This document shows, piece after piece, positions 34,939 to 44,454 of a DNA stretch of 64,000 bases (positions within the stretch are counted from its first letter, which is position 1; each line of letters opens with the position of its first letter). Made by a program: the position numbers and the translations under genes. Under the pieces are notes generated by a model. The model did no database searches. It saw only the letters and a list, made by a program, of their open reading frames with translations, and was not told the DNA's origin. The stretch comes from Winogradskyella eckloniae (lineage in GTDB: Bacteria > Bacteroidota > Bacteroidia > Flavobacteriales > Flavobacteriaceae): contig NZ_JABRWP010000001.1 of NCBI RefSeq assembly GCF_013249045.1, positions 372,001-436,000 of the forward strand, read 5' to 3'.

Positions 34939-35475
34939 ATGAACACATTTAAAAGAATAAGTATAATTGCGATTTTAACATTGGTTATTACCTCATGTAA
35001 AAATGAATCGAAACCTGAAGTCATTTCGGCAGGTATTGAAGTTTCTGAGAAAGACGTTGCTAAGAATTTAGATCCAAACGCAACTTATGCAAAAGTAGAG
35101 TTTGGTATTGAAGGTATGACATGTGCTATGGGTTGTGCCAAAACTATTGAAAAGAAAATGGCTAAAATGGACGGCGTAAAATCTGCAAAAGTAGATTTTG
35201 ATAAGCGTTTAGCGATGGTTGAATATGATGAAGCCAAAGTAAGCCCAAATTCATTAGAAGAAACCGTTGGTAAGGTAGCAAAGACTTACAAGGTAAAAGA
35301 TATGCGCAAAGTAGAGGCTTTTGGTGCAGAAAAGAAAGCATGTTGTGCTAATAAGACAGAAGCAGAAAAAAAGGCGTGTAAAGAAAGTTGTGCAAACAAA
35401 ACAGAAGCAGAAAAAAAAGTTTGTAAAGAGAATTGCAAGGAAAAATGTTGTAGTGGTGAAAAGAAAATGAAATAA
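34939..35475 (+). CDS. Metal-binding lipoprotein: HMA domain plus Cys-rich repeats
   Basis: The 178 aa protein has a lipoprotein signal ending TSCKNES (Cys20). I chose ATG 34939 over a TTG 12 nt upstream. An HMA domain (about 50-115) carries GMTCAMGCAKTIEKKM, where the ligand cysteines are spaced CxxxC (62 and 66), not the usual CxxC. The tail (about 130-178) is two Cys-rich repeats, ANKTEAEKKACKESC and ANKTEAEKKVCKENC, then CKEKCCSGEKK. A periplasmic or surface copper/heavy-metal scavenger is likely (inference from the family). It is a single-gene unit. Confidence 0.85.
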   Translation: MNTFKRISIIAILTLVITSCKNESKPEVISAGIEVSEKDVAKNLDPNATYAKVEFGIEGMTCAMGCAKTIEKKMAKMDGVKSAKVDFDKRLAMVEYDEAKVSPNSLEETVGKVAKTYKVKDMRKVEAFGAEKKACCANKTEAEKKACKESCANKTEAEKKVCKENCKEKCCSGEKKMK

Positions 35476-35498
35476 TGTTTTTTTCTCTATTAAAAAAT

Positions 35499-35527
35499 AA
35501 AAACGCTACCAATTTGGTAGCGTTTTT
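35499..35527. terminator. Bidirectional terminator between convergent genes
   Basis: AAAAACGCTACCAA (35499-35512) and TTGGTAGCGTTTTT (35514-35527) form a perfect palindrome about one base, with A- and T-runs at the ends. Confidence 0.92.
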
Positions 35528-35548
35528 ATTTTTTAATATTTATCGCAA

Positions 35549-35908
35549 TTAAACTTGCAAGAGGATAAATGTAATAAGATAGCCTGCTATAGGTATTAAC
35601 CATAACAAAACTATTGAAGTATTAATACGTACAGATTTTGCATTTAAGATGACTCTTTTTTTACCGTTGTAGCGCATCCAGTTTTTAAAAATAATGAATA
35701 GTGCTATAAGGGTTATTAAAATCCAAAATTTGGTAGTCGTCATTATTTGCATTTTCATTTGTTTAGCAAATGCCAAAAAAAATGCACCTAAAGCCATTGT
35801 AATGGATAGTTCTAAAAGATTAATATACATTAAGGCTATTTTAAGACTGTGTTTGCCTAAATTCTTTTTATAATGATTAAGAATAGTAATGTAGAATTTA
35901 TCCAACAT
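35549..35908 (-). CDS. Small membrane protein of unknown function
   Basis: The 119 aa protein has three likely membrane helices (about 25-47, 60-75, 95-117), a basic N-terminus and a YNGKKRVIL loop. I do not recognise a family. It lies between two terminators (35499-35527 and 35931-35965), so it is an independent unit on the minus strand. Confidence 0.6.
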   Translation of the reverse strand: MLDKFYITILNHYKKNLGKHSLKIALMYINLLELSITMALGAFFLAFAKQMKMQIMTTTKFWILITLIALFIIFKNWMRYNGKKRVILNAKSVRINTSIVLLWLIPIAGYLITFILLQV

Positions 35909-35930
35909 ATTAATTAATATTTAAAAAAAT

Positions 35931-35965
35931 AAAAAACCTGCTAAATGAAATTAGCAGGTTTTTTT
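35931..35965. terminator. Terminator of the TonB receptor-DUF5689 operon
   Basis: AAAAAACCTGCTAA (35931-35944), loop ATGAAA, TTAGCAGGTTTTTT (35951-35964): a perfect 14-bp stem, T-rich on both strands, 24 nt after the DUF5689 gene stop. Confidence 0.9.
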
Positions 35966-35988
35966 AAATATATTATTTGTACACGCAA

Positions 35989-37341
35989 TTATTGCGCAAT
36001 TACTTTTACGTTATCTACTTCGTAAGTTGCAGAACCAGATGTAGTAGACGTGTATTTAAAAGCGATAAATAAATTACCACCAGCTGCAGCAGATACATCA
36101 ATCTCACCAGAATCCGTCCAGTTCCAGCTCCCAGAAGATAATGTTGCAGAAAGCGGTGTCCAAGAACCACTATTATTAGGGTTTCCTCCAGCATAATCAG
36201 TAGACATATAGACTTCTAAAACAGGACCTGTATAATTCATTGCTGTTTGAAATGTTAATACAGCACCACTTACAGAAGATAAATCAATAGCTGGTGTAAT
36301 TAGCCAATCTTCATTATTTTGGTTAGAACCTGCATATCCTGACATAGCTGCACATTTTCCTGGATTACCATAAGTGTTTGGCGACCAAACTTGAGCACCT
36401 GTAACGCTATAATTAGTCCAAGTTAAGAAATCTGTTTCAAAAGCTTCAACAAATAATGGATCACATCTTACTTCATCCATAACAACATCGTCTGTTGTAT
36501 TTAATTGTAAAACTAAATCATAACCATCATAGGTTTTATTAATAATTCCTGCGATAGATCCTTTACCATTAGTAGGTAATGTAATATCCTTAAAGTTAGC
36601 AAATGTGCTAGACTCCATTACAAAAGTTGAAGATTCTCCACAGCTTTCAATAGGTCTAGAAGAATCGTAATCATCAGTTGGGTCTACATATGGTAAACCT
36701 GCTAAGCCTATAGGAAATTGAACATCAATAAGTTTAACATACATTCCTAAATGAGATTCAGTAATTTCAGATAAATTTAATTCTAGAGGTGTTAACGTTT
36801 CGGTTACCGTTGATCTAAACAAATGATTTGGTATTTGATTTGCAGTCATTTCAAGAACGTCATTGTCAAAATCATCAATTTTTCCTCCAATTGTGATAAC
36901 GTCATCACCAGTATTTGTTTCACCGATAACTAAATCTTTTAAGTAGATATAAACTTCTCTACCTTGGTTAAACTGGTTATACGTATCAGCTTGGTTCAAT
37001 ACAACTTTAAGTGTTGTTGTTGGGTTTGAAGGTGCATCTTGGATGAAAAACTCTTTATAAAAGTTTCCGGTTTCATCACTAGAAGATACATAGCCTTTCA
37101 CCATGATTTCTGATTCTATTGTTATAGCCTCATATTGTACAGCTAAAGCTCTTACTTCAGTTATAGACTTCATCTGAATTTCATCGTCTAAACCATTATC
37201 TACACGGCTTAGTAATTCATTTAGTGTTTCGTTTTCCTCATTTCCTAAGCTATTAGGAACAGTATAATCGTCATCTTGCACACAAGATGTAATGGCAACT
37301 GAGACCATTAAAACTAACAGTAATTTAATTGTTTTATTCAT
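35989..37341 (-). CDS. DUF5689 surface lipoprotein with C-terminal jelly-roll domain
   Basis: The 450 aa protein has a lipoprotein signal (MNKTIKLLLVLMVSVAITSC, Cys20). I chose ATG 37341 over an upstream ATG (37389), which would bury the signal. The acidic VQDDDYTVP after the Cys resembles a surface-export signal of Bacteroidota lipoproteins. Residues about 50-270 match the DUF5689 style (EIMVKGYVSSSDETGNFYKE, GREVYIYLKDLVIG), an OB-like domain. Residues about 290-450 look like a choice-of-anchor/MAM-type beta domain (NNEDWLITPAIDLSSVSG, FIAFKYTS). It is co-transcribed with the TonB receptor upstream and is likely its surface partner. Confidence 0.85.
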   Translation of the reverse strand: MNKTIKLLLVLMVSVAITSCVQDDDYTVPNSLGNEENETLNELLSRVDNGLDDEIQMKSITEVRALAVQYEAITIESEIMVKGYVSSSDETGNFYKEFFIQDAPSNPTTTLKVVLNQADTYNQFNQGREVYIYLKDLVIGETNTGDDVITIGGKIDDFDNDVLEMTANQIPNHLFRSTVTETLTPLELNLSEITESHLGMYVKLIDVQFPIGLAGLPYVDPTDDYDSSRPIESCGESSTFVMESSTFANFKDITLPTNGKGSIAGIINKTYDGYDLVLQLNTTDDVVMDEVRCDPLFVEAFETDFLTWTNYSVTGAQVWSPNTYGNPGKCAAMSGYAGSNQNNEDWLITPAIDLSSVSGAVLTFQTAMNYTGPVLEVYMSTDYAGGNPNNSGSWTPLSATLSSGSWNWTDSGEIDVSAAAGGNLFIAFKYTSTTSGSATYEVDNVKVIAQ

Positions 37342-37422
37342 AGCTTTTTTGTTTTTAATTTTTGAATTCATGAATGTTACACATTTCATAATCGTAATAT
37401 TTTTTAGTAATTTTTCTTTTTT

Positions 37423-40248
37423 TTAGAATCTAAGATACACATTTAAAAAATAATTGGCTCCTCTACCATACCAATATTTAGAACCAAAGACTCTTGTGTC
37501 ATTGCTAACATCATCTCTTAAGGCTCTATAATCAGCTCTTCTTCCTTGCTCATAACCACCTGTTTTATAAACCTTATCTAGTAAGTTACCTACACTTGCA
37601 AAAAAGCCAATATATTTATCTCCAACCTTCCAAGATTTACCACCAACAAGGTTAATGACCATGTAACTATCAAACTTTTCTTGTTTTAATAACTCTTCTG
37701 CTAATTCAGGATCATAGTCATTATATGGTAAACCATCTGCATCTGTATAAAATTCGTTAGATCGCGATAATGGACTAACATCTATATAGGCATTGTCAAA
37801 GAAGTTCGCCGTTGCACCAAACCACCAATAGTTAGGATCTCTATATTCAAAACCTATAGAATATGCCGTTTGCGGTCCACCTGCTACTTTATAGTTTTCT
37901 AAGTTTGAAGTACTAACCACTCCAGAGGTATTCACAGTGGTGGTTAAACCTGTGTTTGCATCAGTTTCAGTTTCTGTAAAATCATCAGATGTTGACGTCA
38001 CATATAAATTTGGGTTGTTACTATACGTGTATTGACCAACTGAAGCGGCACCTTTTAATTTAATGGTTGGTGTTACCTGAGCTTCAATCCCTAATTCTCC
38101 ACCAAAATGTTCTTTGTTTACACCAGATAAAACCTCTTGAATAAAACCTGTTGTACTACCTTGAGTAAAAAAGAATGAAATCTCATTAGCGTCTTCTATA
38201 GTTGTATAAAAACCTGTTAATTTTGCTTTTACTATTGGAGATCTAAAGATGTAACTCGCATCTACTGATGTAATGGTTTCTTCAGTGATGTTAATATCAG
38301 TATTATTAACTCCATTAATTTTACCTACATAATCATGACTCTCTCTTGAGTTGGTGTATGTATTTCTAATTGAAGGTGCTTTAGTCATATAACCTCCATT
38401 AAAATTCAATAAGTGTTTACCTGTAATTTTATAGGTTAATCCAGCCTTGGCACCTATACCTGTAAATTCTAATTTATCACCTTTACCGAATGAATTGTCA
38501 TATTCTGCACCATCAATAAAAGAAATTTGATTTTCGTTTTTATATAACCCTTCACGTTGATAATCAGTTTTGGTTACGCTACCTGCTACGAAAAAGTCAA
38601 TTTTATTGTATTTAAACTGAGCTTGCGCAAACCCTTTTAATTCGTTTGCGTAGATGTTATAGTTGTATCTAAATTTATCACCTTCAAAAGCAACTTGGTT
38701 AGGATTGTTTAAATCAAATTGATTTTGACTAAATGAATCTACATTTAATGCACCTGTTGTGCTACCCAACAAATCAATGATTTCTGCAAAATTTTCAGAA
38801 TCTAATCGTTTATAATTGATACCACCATTTAAAAGTATGTTATCATTTAATTCTGTATTAAAGATAGTGTTAACAGTTAGTTGTTTGTCATCATTTCTAT
38901 CTTCATATAAAACGTAGGCTGCATGTGCTCCAGAAATATTGTTTGTGACGTTAGCATCAATAATTCTTTCCCAATTTATTTGGCCATCGTTTATAAATTC
39001 TTGCTGAGCTTCATACGCACCTGCTAAATCATCATCCTCTAAAAAATAACTTGGTAAGTTTTGGTAATACGCAGGACTTGGATTAACACCACCTGCATAA
39101 TCTAAACGGCTATTTCCTACTCTTCCAAATTGGTATCCAACATTGGTGTTTAATGTTGTTTTGCTGTTAATATCCCAATAATGATTTAACATTAATATAG
39201 GTTCTTCTACTTCTTTAATACGTGAATTGCGTTGCTCACCATCTAAATTACCCCAAAACTCATTGTATTGAATTCCTTTGAGATCATAAACTTCTTGCGT
39301 GTTAGCTGAAGACTTTCCTCTTCTATTTGGTGTGTAAATAGATGTAAAGTTTATGCTATGTTTATCATTTATTTTCTTTTCAATTGATCCAAAAAATGAA
39401 TTTGAATCATATAAAGTAGCGTCTTGGTAGCCTTCTTCTCCCCAACGTCTTCCTACCATAAAGGCATAAGACCAACCACCTTCTGTAAGACCTGAAGCAT
39501 AGCTTACCATAGCTCTATTGGTGTAACTTCTATTAGAAGAAGAATACGTAATACGGCTTCCTTTTCTATAGCTAGATGCTCTTGTGATAATATTTGAAGT
39601 TCCTAAAATGCCTCCAAAATTGTATTCAGAAGCTTGTAAACCAGTAGCTAATACTTGGTTGCGCATCATATCGTTTAATCCGCCCCAATTACTCCACTGT
39701 GGTCTTCCGTTATACATTTTATTCATTTCAATACCGTTCATTAACACAGAACCATTGTCAGAATCTAAACCTCTAATTCTAAAAAAAGAAGAACTGAACT
39801 CAAAGGCTGCGGTTCTTTGAAAAACATCTAATGAAGATGATAATAAACCAGATATATTATCTGCGCCACTTGTGTCATCATTTAACTCATCGTCAGACAA
39901 TGTAATTGTAAACAAATCTTGAGCACCAGTGATTTCAATCTCTAAGGTCATGTCTGTTATGTTTACAACGCCGCCTTCATTTACAACAATAGGATAGCGC
40001 TTTGTTTCATATCCCGTTTTAGAGATTCTAAGCACTTGTTCCCCTAGAGGAACATCACTTGAAAACATAAATTCACCTAAACCATCTGTTAAAGTGGCTT
40101 GCTGCGTTTCTTCAATGGTAATTGTTACATCTGGAATTGGCTCAAAAGACACAGCGTCTTTTACGCTACCTTTTATAATGGTCTTTTGTGCCATCATGGT
40201 AAAGGACGTAAAAATTCCAAATAATAAAATAATTAAACTTTTTTTCAT
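37423..40248 (-). CDS. TonB-dependent outer membrane receptor
   Basis: The 941 aa receptor has a signal peptide (MKKSLIILLFGIFTSFTMMAQ), a carboxypeptidase-regulatory-like domain (about 22-105), a plug (about 140-250), and a 22-strand barrel ending in the aromatic NVYLRF. It imports a ligand across the outer membrane using TonB energy. It is not a SusC with SusD. Its partner is the DUF5689 lipoprotein 81 nt downstream. It is divergent from a secreted endonuclease/exonuclease/phosphatase-fold protein, a combination seen repeatedly in Flavobacteriaceae. A nucleic acid or phosphate source is therefore the favoured, unproven ligand. Confidence 0.92.
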   Translation of the reverse strand: MKKSLIILLFGIFTSFTMMAQKTIIKGSVKDAVSFEPIPDVTITIEETQQATLTDGLGEFMFSSDVPLGEQVLRISKTGYETKRYPIVVNEGGVVNITDMTLEIEITGAQDLFTITLSDDELNDDTSGADNISGLLSSSLDVFQRTAAFEFSSSFFRIRGLDSDNGSVLMNGIEMNKMYNGRPQWSNWGGLNDMMRNQVLATGLQASEYNFGGILGTSNIITRASSYRKGSRITYSSSNRSYTNRAMVSYASGLTEGGWSYAFMVGRRWGEEGYQDATLYDSNSFFGSIEKKINDKHSINFTSIYTPNRRGKSSANTQEVYDLKGIQYNEFWGNLDGEQRNSRIKEVEEPILMLNHYWDINSKTTLNTNVGYQFGRVGNSRLDYAGGVNPSPAYYQNLPSYFLEDDDLAGAYEAQQEFINDGQINWERIIDANVTNNISGAHAAYVLYEDRNDDKQLTVNTIFNTELNDNILLNGGINYKRLDSENFAEIIDLLGSTTGALNVDSFSQNQFDLNNPNQVAFEGDKFRYNYNIYANELKGFAQAQFKYNKIDFFVAGSVTKTDYQREGLYKNENQISFIDGAEYDNSFGKGDKLEFTGIGAKAGLTYKITGKHLLNFNGGYMTKAPSIRNTYTNSRESHDYVGKINGVNNTDINITEETITSVDASYIFRSPIVKAKLTGFYTTIEDANEISFFFTQGSTTGFIQEVLSGVNKEHFGGELGIEAQVTPTIKLKGAASVGQYTYSNNPNLYVTSTSDDFTETETDANTGLTTTVNTSGVVSTSNLENYKVAGGPQTAYSIGFEYRDPNYWWFGATANFFDNAYIDVSPLSRSNEFYTDADGLPYNDYDPELAEELLKQEKFDSYMVINLVGGKSWKVGDKYIGFFASVGNLLDKVYKTGGYEQGRRADYRALRDDVSNDTRVFGSKYWYGRGANYFLNVYLRF

Positions 40249-40304
40249 ACTAAATTTTAAAGTTAATAGTCTTTGTAGATTAAATTATAGTTATTTAAGG
40301 CGTG

Positions 40305-40312
40305 CAAATTTA
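40305..40312 (-). promoter_or_regulatory. -7 box of the TonB receptor operon
   Basis: TAAATTTG on the minus strand matches TAnnTTTG, 56 nt before the receptor ATG. A -33 match is absent, as might be expected for an activated or alternative-sigma promoter. Confidence 0.4.
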
Positions 40313-40332
40313 CATTATTTATAATAAATATA

Positions 40333-40340
40333 TACTTTTG
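40333..40340 (+). promoter_or_regulatory. -7 box of the secreted nuclease gene
   Basis: TACTTTTG matches TAnnTTTG, 45 nt before the ATG at 40386. Only 20 nt separate it from the divergent box for the receptor operon, so one regulator could control both. Confidence 0.4.
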
Positions 40341-40385
40341 GCTTAAGATTTGTAACGTTATTAATGTTAACATAACATACGCTAA

Positions 40386-41492
40386 ATGAAAAAATTAAAA
40401 CTAGGATTACTTGTGCTATTCGTAATAGCATTCGTTAATTTAAATGCTCAAGAAAAAAAGAAGTTTAAAATTCACACCGTAGCCTTCTACAATTTAGAGA
40501 ATCTTTTTGATACCATTAATGATCCTACAAAATATGATGAAGCGAGTCCTATAATGGAAATGAATGAATCATTACGAGGTGAGGTTTATAAAAATAAGGT
40601 AAAGAATATGGCGCGCGTGGTTGCGGATATTGGATCTGATGCCACTGGAAATACACCTGCTATTATAGGAGTTTCTGAGGTTGAGAATAAACAAGTACTA
40701 ATGGATTTGGTTAATGATCCTCAGTTGTTACATAAAGATTATGGAATCATACATTTTGAATCTCCAGATAAACGAGGTATCGATGTAGCTTTATTATATC
40801 AAAAAGCGCTTTTTACACCATTAGAGTCGAGTTCGCATGAGTTGCTTATCTATGATGACCTCACTAGAAAACGTGTTTTTACAAGAGACCAGCTATTAGT
40901 TTCTGGTAAATTAGAAGGTGATTTAATTCATGTTATTGTTAACCATTGGCCGTCGCGAAGTGGTGGAGAAGCTCGTAGTAGATCTAAAAGAGTGGGAGCA
41001 GCAAACCTTAATAAAAGAATTATTGATTCGTTGCAATCTATAGATCCTTATGCAAAAATTATTTCTATGGGTGATTATAACGATGATCCTACAAATGCCA
41101 GTTTTAAGAAAGCACTTAAGACACATGCAAATAAAAACAAAGTGCCATTAAAGGGGATTTATAATCCTTTTGAAAACCAATTTAAGAAACAAGGTTTAGG
41201 AACTACAGGGTATAGAGATGCGTGGAGTTTATTTGATCAAGTATTAGTAACAAAGCCATTTTTAGAAAAGGACTATTCTTCATTTCGATATTATAAATCT
41301 GGTATTTTTAATAAACATTACTTAAGCAATAAACACGGAAGATATAAAGGCTATCCGTTAAGAAGTTTTGCTGATGGTGGTTTTACTGATGGATTTAGCG
41401 ATCACTTTCCTGTTTATATTTATTTAGTAAAAGAGGTCGATGCAGATAAACCTAATACAGAAGACCTAAAGGAATCTAAGACTAAGAATTAA
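40386..41492 (+). CDS. Secreted endonuclease/exonuclease/phosphatase-fold enzyme
   Basis: The 368 aa protein has a signal peptide (MKKLKLGLLVLFVIAFVNLNAQ) and the EEP catalytic motifs in order: FYNLENLFDT, the metal-binding Glu in IIGVSEVENK, NHWPSRSGGEARSRSKR, MGDYNDDPTN (Asp/Asn) and the terminal DGFSDHFPVYI (Asp-His). This fold covers DNase I-like nucleases, inositol phosphatases and sphingomyelinases. The NHWPSR form is common in extracellular nucleases. It is divergent from a TonB receptor-DUF5689 pair, suggesting a shared job in using nucleic acid or phosphate outside the cell. Confidence 0.88.
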   Translation: MKKLKLGLLVLFVIAFVNLNAQEKKKFKIHTVAFYNLENLFDTINDPTKYDEASPIMEMNESLRGEVYKNKVKNMARVVADIGSDATGNTPAIIGVSEVENKQVLMDLVNDPQLLHKDYGIIHFESPDKRGIDVALLYQKALFTPLESSSHELLIYDDLTRKRVFTRDQLLVSGKLEGDLIHVIVNHWPSRSGGEARSRSKRVGAANLNKRIIDSLQSIDPYAKIISMGDYNDDPTNASFKKALKTHANKNKVPLKGIYNPFENQFKKQGLGTTGYRDAWSLFDQVLVTKPFLEKDYSSFRYYKSGIFNKHYLSNKHGRYKGYPLRSFADGGFTDGFSDHFPVYIYLVKEVDADKPNTEDLKESKTKN

Positions 41493-41506
41493 CATATTCT
41501 AGCATA

Positions 41507-41543
41507 AAAAAAAGCGTCAAAACTTAGTTTTGACGCTTTTTTT
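41507..41543. terminator. Bidirectional terminator after the nuclease
   Basis: AAAAAAAGCGTCAAAACT (41507-41524) and AGTTTTGACGCTTTTTTT (41526-41543) form a perfect 18-bp inverted repeat about a single T. Confidence 0.94.
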
Positions 41544-41560
41544 ATGCATAAACTTTATTG

Positions 41561-41998
41561 TTAGAACCAAAGACTCCAAGGGATTTTAGCTAAAACTAAA
41601 ACCAAAGCGATGCTGTAAAAAATAGCTAAAACTTTAAATTTTGGTTTAGAAGTAAGTTTCTTTTTATGTTTAGAATAACCTATAGTTACTAAGGTAACAG
41701 CGATTATCATAGTTAAAGGATGCTCAATAATTAAATTTCTTAAAGCAGAATTTTTCATTACTTCACCCATGCCTCCAACTTGTTTAATGGTAGAAAAATA
41801 GTCTTTTGTAAAAAATAAGATGAATCCAATTAGTAATTGAATATGCATCGTAATTAATGCAAACAACGAAATTCTAAAATCCTTTGCATCAAATTCTTTA
41901 TCTCCAAAAAACTTAATAAGTGCATTAAGCGTAGCTAGAACTAAAACTAAAAGAACTAAATAAGCCCAATTTGAATGTATAAACTGAAGTGTTTCCAT
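41561..41998 (-). CDS. Small four-helix membrane protein (cytochrome b-like)
   Basis: The 145 aa protein has about four membrane helices (about 12-30, 45-65, 95-112, 122-143). Histidines in FIHSNW, ITMHIQLL and IIEHPLTM lie at helix ends and could ligate heme. Similar flavobacterial proteins are often named cytochrome B, but I cannot confirm heme binding from the sequence. It is the last minus-strand gene after pbpC (53 nt), so it may be co-transcribed. Confidence 0.65.
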   Translation of the reverse strand: METLQFIHSNWAYLVLLVLVLATLNALIKFFGDKEFDAKDFRISLFALITMHIQLLIGFILFFTKDYFSTIKQVGGMGEVMKNSALRNLIIEHPLTMIIAVTLVTIGYSKHKKKLTSKPKFKVLAIFYSIALVLVLAKIPWSLWF

Positions 41999-42051
41999 AA
42001 TGAATATCTTGTTTTATTTCTGCAAAAGTAGCAATTTGAAGCTGAATGTGG

Positions 42052-44400
42052 TTACTCAGAAATTGTAATTTTGTGTTTTAAACTATTTCCTAAGGCATCC
42101 ATAACCGTAATTATATGTTCGCCAGCACTCGGTAAAATGGCCATATCATGTATGTCTTTGGTGCTGCCAATATAGTCACTATCAACATACCAATGGATCT
42201 CGAGTTCTGGTTTAGAATGTGCTATTTTTAAGATTAAATCATTAGTTTTTCCATTAAAATCTTTAGGTAAATAAATGGTGCTTTGCTGATTAGGGTAAAT
42301 AAATTCCATAGAAACTTCTATAGATTCTATACAATCTTCTCTAAATGGAGGTAAAGATTGGTAAAATGGATTTTTGTTTTTAAAATAATGGGCTTGCAAA
42401 GGAGGCAATACAAACCAAGGTTTATTGACAATACGAGTTACAGATTCGCAAGATGAGTTTACTTGGTATTGTTCAGTAGCATCTAAGTGAATGAGTTTAT
42501 GAAATGGACATGGTTCTGTCTTTTTGCCACTTGCTTGAATAAATCTCAATTCGGTGTCATCACATATTTTAGATGCTCTATAACCACTCTTTTTGCAAAT
42601 ATTTACTTCTAGCATTTCATCAAAAGGTTGCTGAAACCAGTTGCTTTTAGGTAATAAATCAAAAACATCAAATAATATTGGAGCTGCAGTTTGCACACCA
42701 ACCAAACCAGGTCTGCCTTCACCATCTGCATTACCAACCCAAACACCAACAACATAATCTTTTGTAGTACCAATTGCCCAAGCGTCTCTAAAACCAAAAC
42801 TTGTTCCTGTTTTCCAGGCAATGTCTTGTGAGGAGTCATAGTATTCCCAACTTTCATCACTTTCTGGTCGGTTTACTTGTTTCATACTTTCAAAAGTGAG
42901 GTAAATAGAAGCGGCATCGAAAATATCTTTCTGAGTGGTTTGTTGCCCAAAATCTAGTGTTTGATTTGTATTGTAAATCGGTTCGCAAAATTCATTTGTA
43001 AAATACTGGCTAGAATTGTCATTAAAATGATTTAAAGTTGAAGACATAGCAGCATAACTTTTACATAAATCCCATAGGTTGCTTTCTGCGCCTCCAAGAA
43101 TTAGTGATAAACCATAATGATTAGCGTTGTATTTTAAATCTTTTAGTTTTAGTGCTTTTAGATAATGATAAAAGCGATCTAAGCCAAATCCTTGAAGCAT
43201 TCTTACCATAGGCACATTTAATGAACGCGATAAAGCGTCGTTTGCAAACACGGCACCATCATAAGATTGATGATAATTTTGAGGTTGATAACTACCAAAC
43301 TGCGTTGGTACATCTGCAACTAAAGTATTTGGTAATAAATCACCAGCATCGAGCATTGCTGCGTACAAAAATGGTTTTAAAATACTACCAGTACTTCTGG
43401 GCTTGTCTATAATATCTACACTTTTTTGATGGGCATTATCTGTAGGTGAATTACCAATGTAGGTTAACACTTTTCTGGTTTTTACATCTAGAACTAAAAC
43501 AGACATATTGTAAATTTCGTTTTGCTTTAATAGATTATAGTGTTGTTTTACAATAGTATTCGTTTGTTCTTGAAGTCTTAGATTTATAGTGGTTTTGATG
43601 CGTTTTCCTCTACTGTCTTTCGCTACTTTTTGCAGTAGGTGTGGTGCAATTTGTGGTAATGGATAAGGTTTTTGTGGTAATCCTTCTGCAATGGATAGCT
43701 CATAAGTAAGCTCGTCAATTGTGCCATTATGGTATAATTTTTTTAACAATCGATTGCGCTTTTCTAACAATCTTTGCTGGTTTTTTCCAGGATAAATTAA
43801 GCTAGGTGCATTTGGTAAAACGGCTAAAGTGGCACTTTCTGCCCAAGATAAGTTGGATGCATTTCTATTAAAGTAACGCCAAGCAGCAGCGTCGATCCCA
43901 ACAACATTGCCGCCAAATGGTGCATGACTTGCATATAGATTTAGAATCTCTTCTTTTGATAACCTAAACTCTAAGCGCGTTGCTAAAATAATTTCTTTAA
44001 GTTTTTCTGTGTACGTTCTAGATTGTCCTTTTCTAGATAATCTAATGACTTGTTGGGTAAGTGTGCTTCCTCCTCGTTTTACAGAACCAGAACTGATATT
44101 ACCTTTTATGGCTTTAAATATAGAAACAGGGTTAAATCCTGGATGTTTGTAAAAGTATTCATCTTCAAATTGAAGAATACAGGTTTTAAATTTCTCAGGT
44201 ATACTATCATTTGCAGGAAAGCGCCATTGACCATCCTCTGCAATTAGTGCGCCTATTAATTCGTTAGACTCGCTCGTTATTACAGTTGCCGTTGGATCTT
44301 TAAATAAATGTTGAGGTAAACAGAAATAATAAACTACGCCAAGAACAATGATAATTGTAGATTTTATCTTATTTCGTTTTATGTAATTGAGGAGTTTCAA
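42052..44400 (-). CDS. pbpC: Penicillin-binding protein 1C
   Basis: The 782 aa bifunctional peptidoglycan synthase has one N-terminal membrane anchor (about 14-30). The glycosyltransferase domain has catalytic Glu79 in FEDEYFYKHPGFNP, RGGSTLTQQVIRL and the SHAPFGGNVVGID segment. The transpeptidase domain has Ser339-x-x-Lys342 (SILK), SLNVP and Lys530-Thr-Gly (KTGTSFG). Residues after about 690 match the BiPBP C-terminal domain specific to PBP1C. In many bacteria PbpC is encoded next to an alpha-2-macroglobulin. That partner is present here 1.5 kb upstream, with two genes between them. Confidence 0.94.
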   Translation of the reverse strand: MKLLNYIKRNKIKSTIIIVLGVVYYFCLPQHLFKDPTATVITSESNELIGALIAEDGQWRFPANDSIPEKFKTCILQFEDEYFYKHPGFNPVSIFKAIKGNISSGSVKRGGSTLTQQVIRLSRKGQSRTYTEKLKEIILATRLEFRLSKEEILNLYASHAPFGGNVVGIDAAAWRYFNRNASNLSWAESATLAVLPNAPSLIYPGKNQQRLLEKRNRLLKKLYHNGTIDELTYELSIAEGLPQKPYPLPQIAPHLLQKVAKDSRGKRIKTTINLRLQEQTNTIVKQHYNLLKQNEIYNMSVLVLDVKTRKVLTYIGNSPTDNAHQKSVDIIDKPRSTGSILKPFLYAAMLDAGDLLPNTLVADVPTQFGSYQPQNYHQSYDGAVFANDALSRSLNVPMVRMLQGFGLDRFYHYLKALKLKDLKYNANHYGLSLILGGAESNLWDLCKSYAAMSSTLNHFNDNSSQYFTNEFCEPIYNTNQTLDFGQQTTQKDIFDAASIYLTFESMKQVNRPESDESWEYYDSSQDIAWKTGTSFGFRDAWAIGTTKDYVVGVWVGNADGEGRPGLVGVQTAAPILFDVFDLLPKSNWFQQPFDEMLEVNICKKSGYRASKICDDTELRFIQASGKKTEPCPFHKLIHLDATEQYQVNSSCESVTRIVNKPWFVLPPLQAHYFKNKNPFYQSLPPFREDCIESIEVSMEFIYPNQQSTIYLPKDFNGKTNDLILKIAHSKPELEIHWYVDSDYIGSTKDIHDMAILPSAGEHIITVMDALGNSLKHKITISE

Positions 44401-44454
44401 ATTTTAATACATGGTTTCTGTTCTGAAATGTTTTTTAAGGTATTTAAGCGATTT

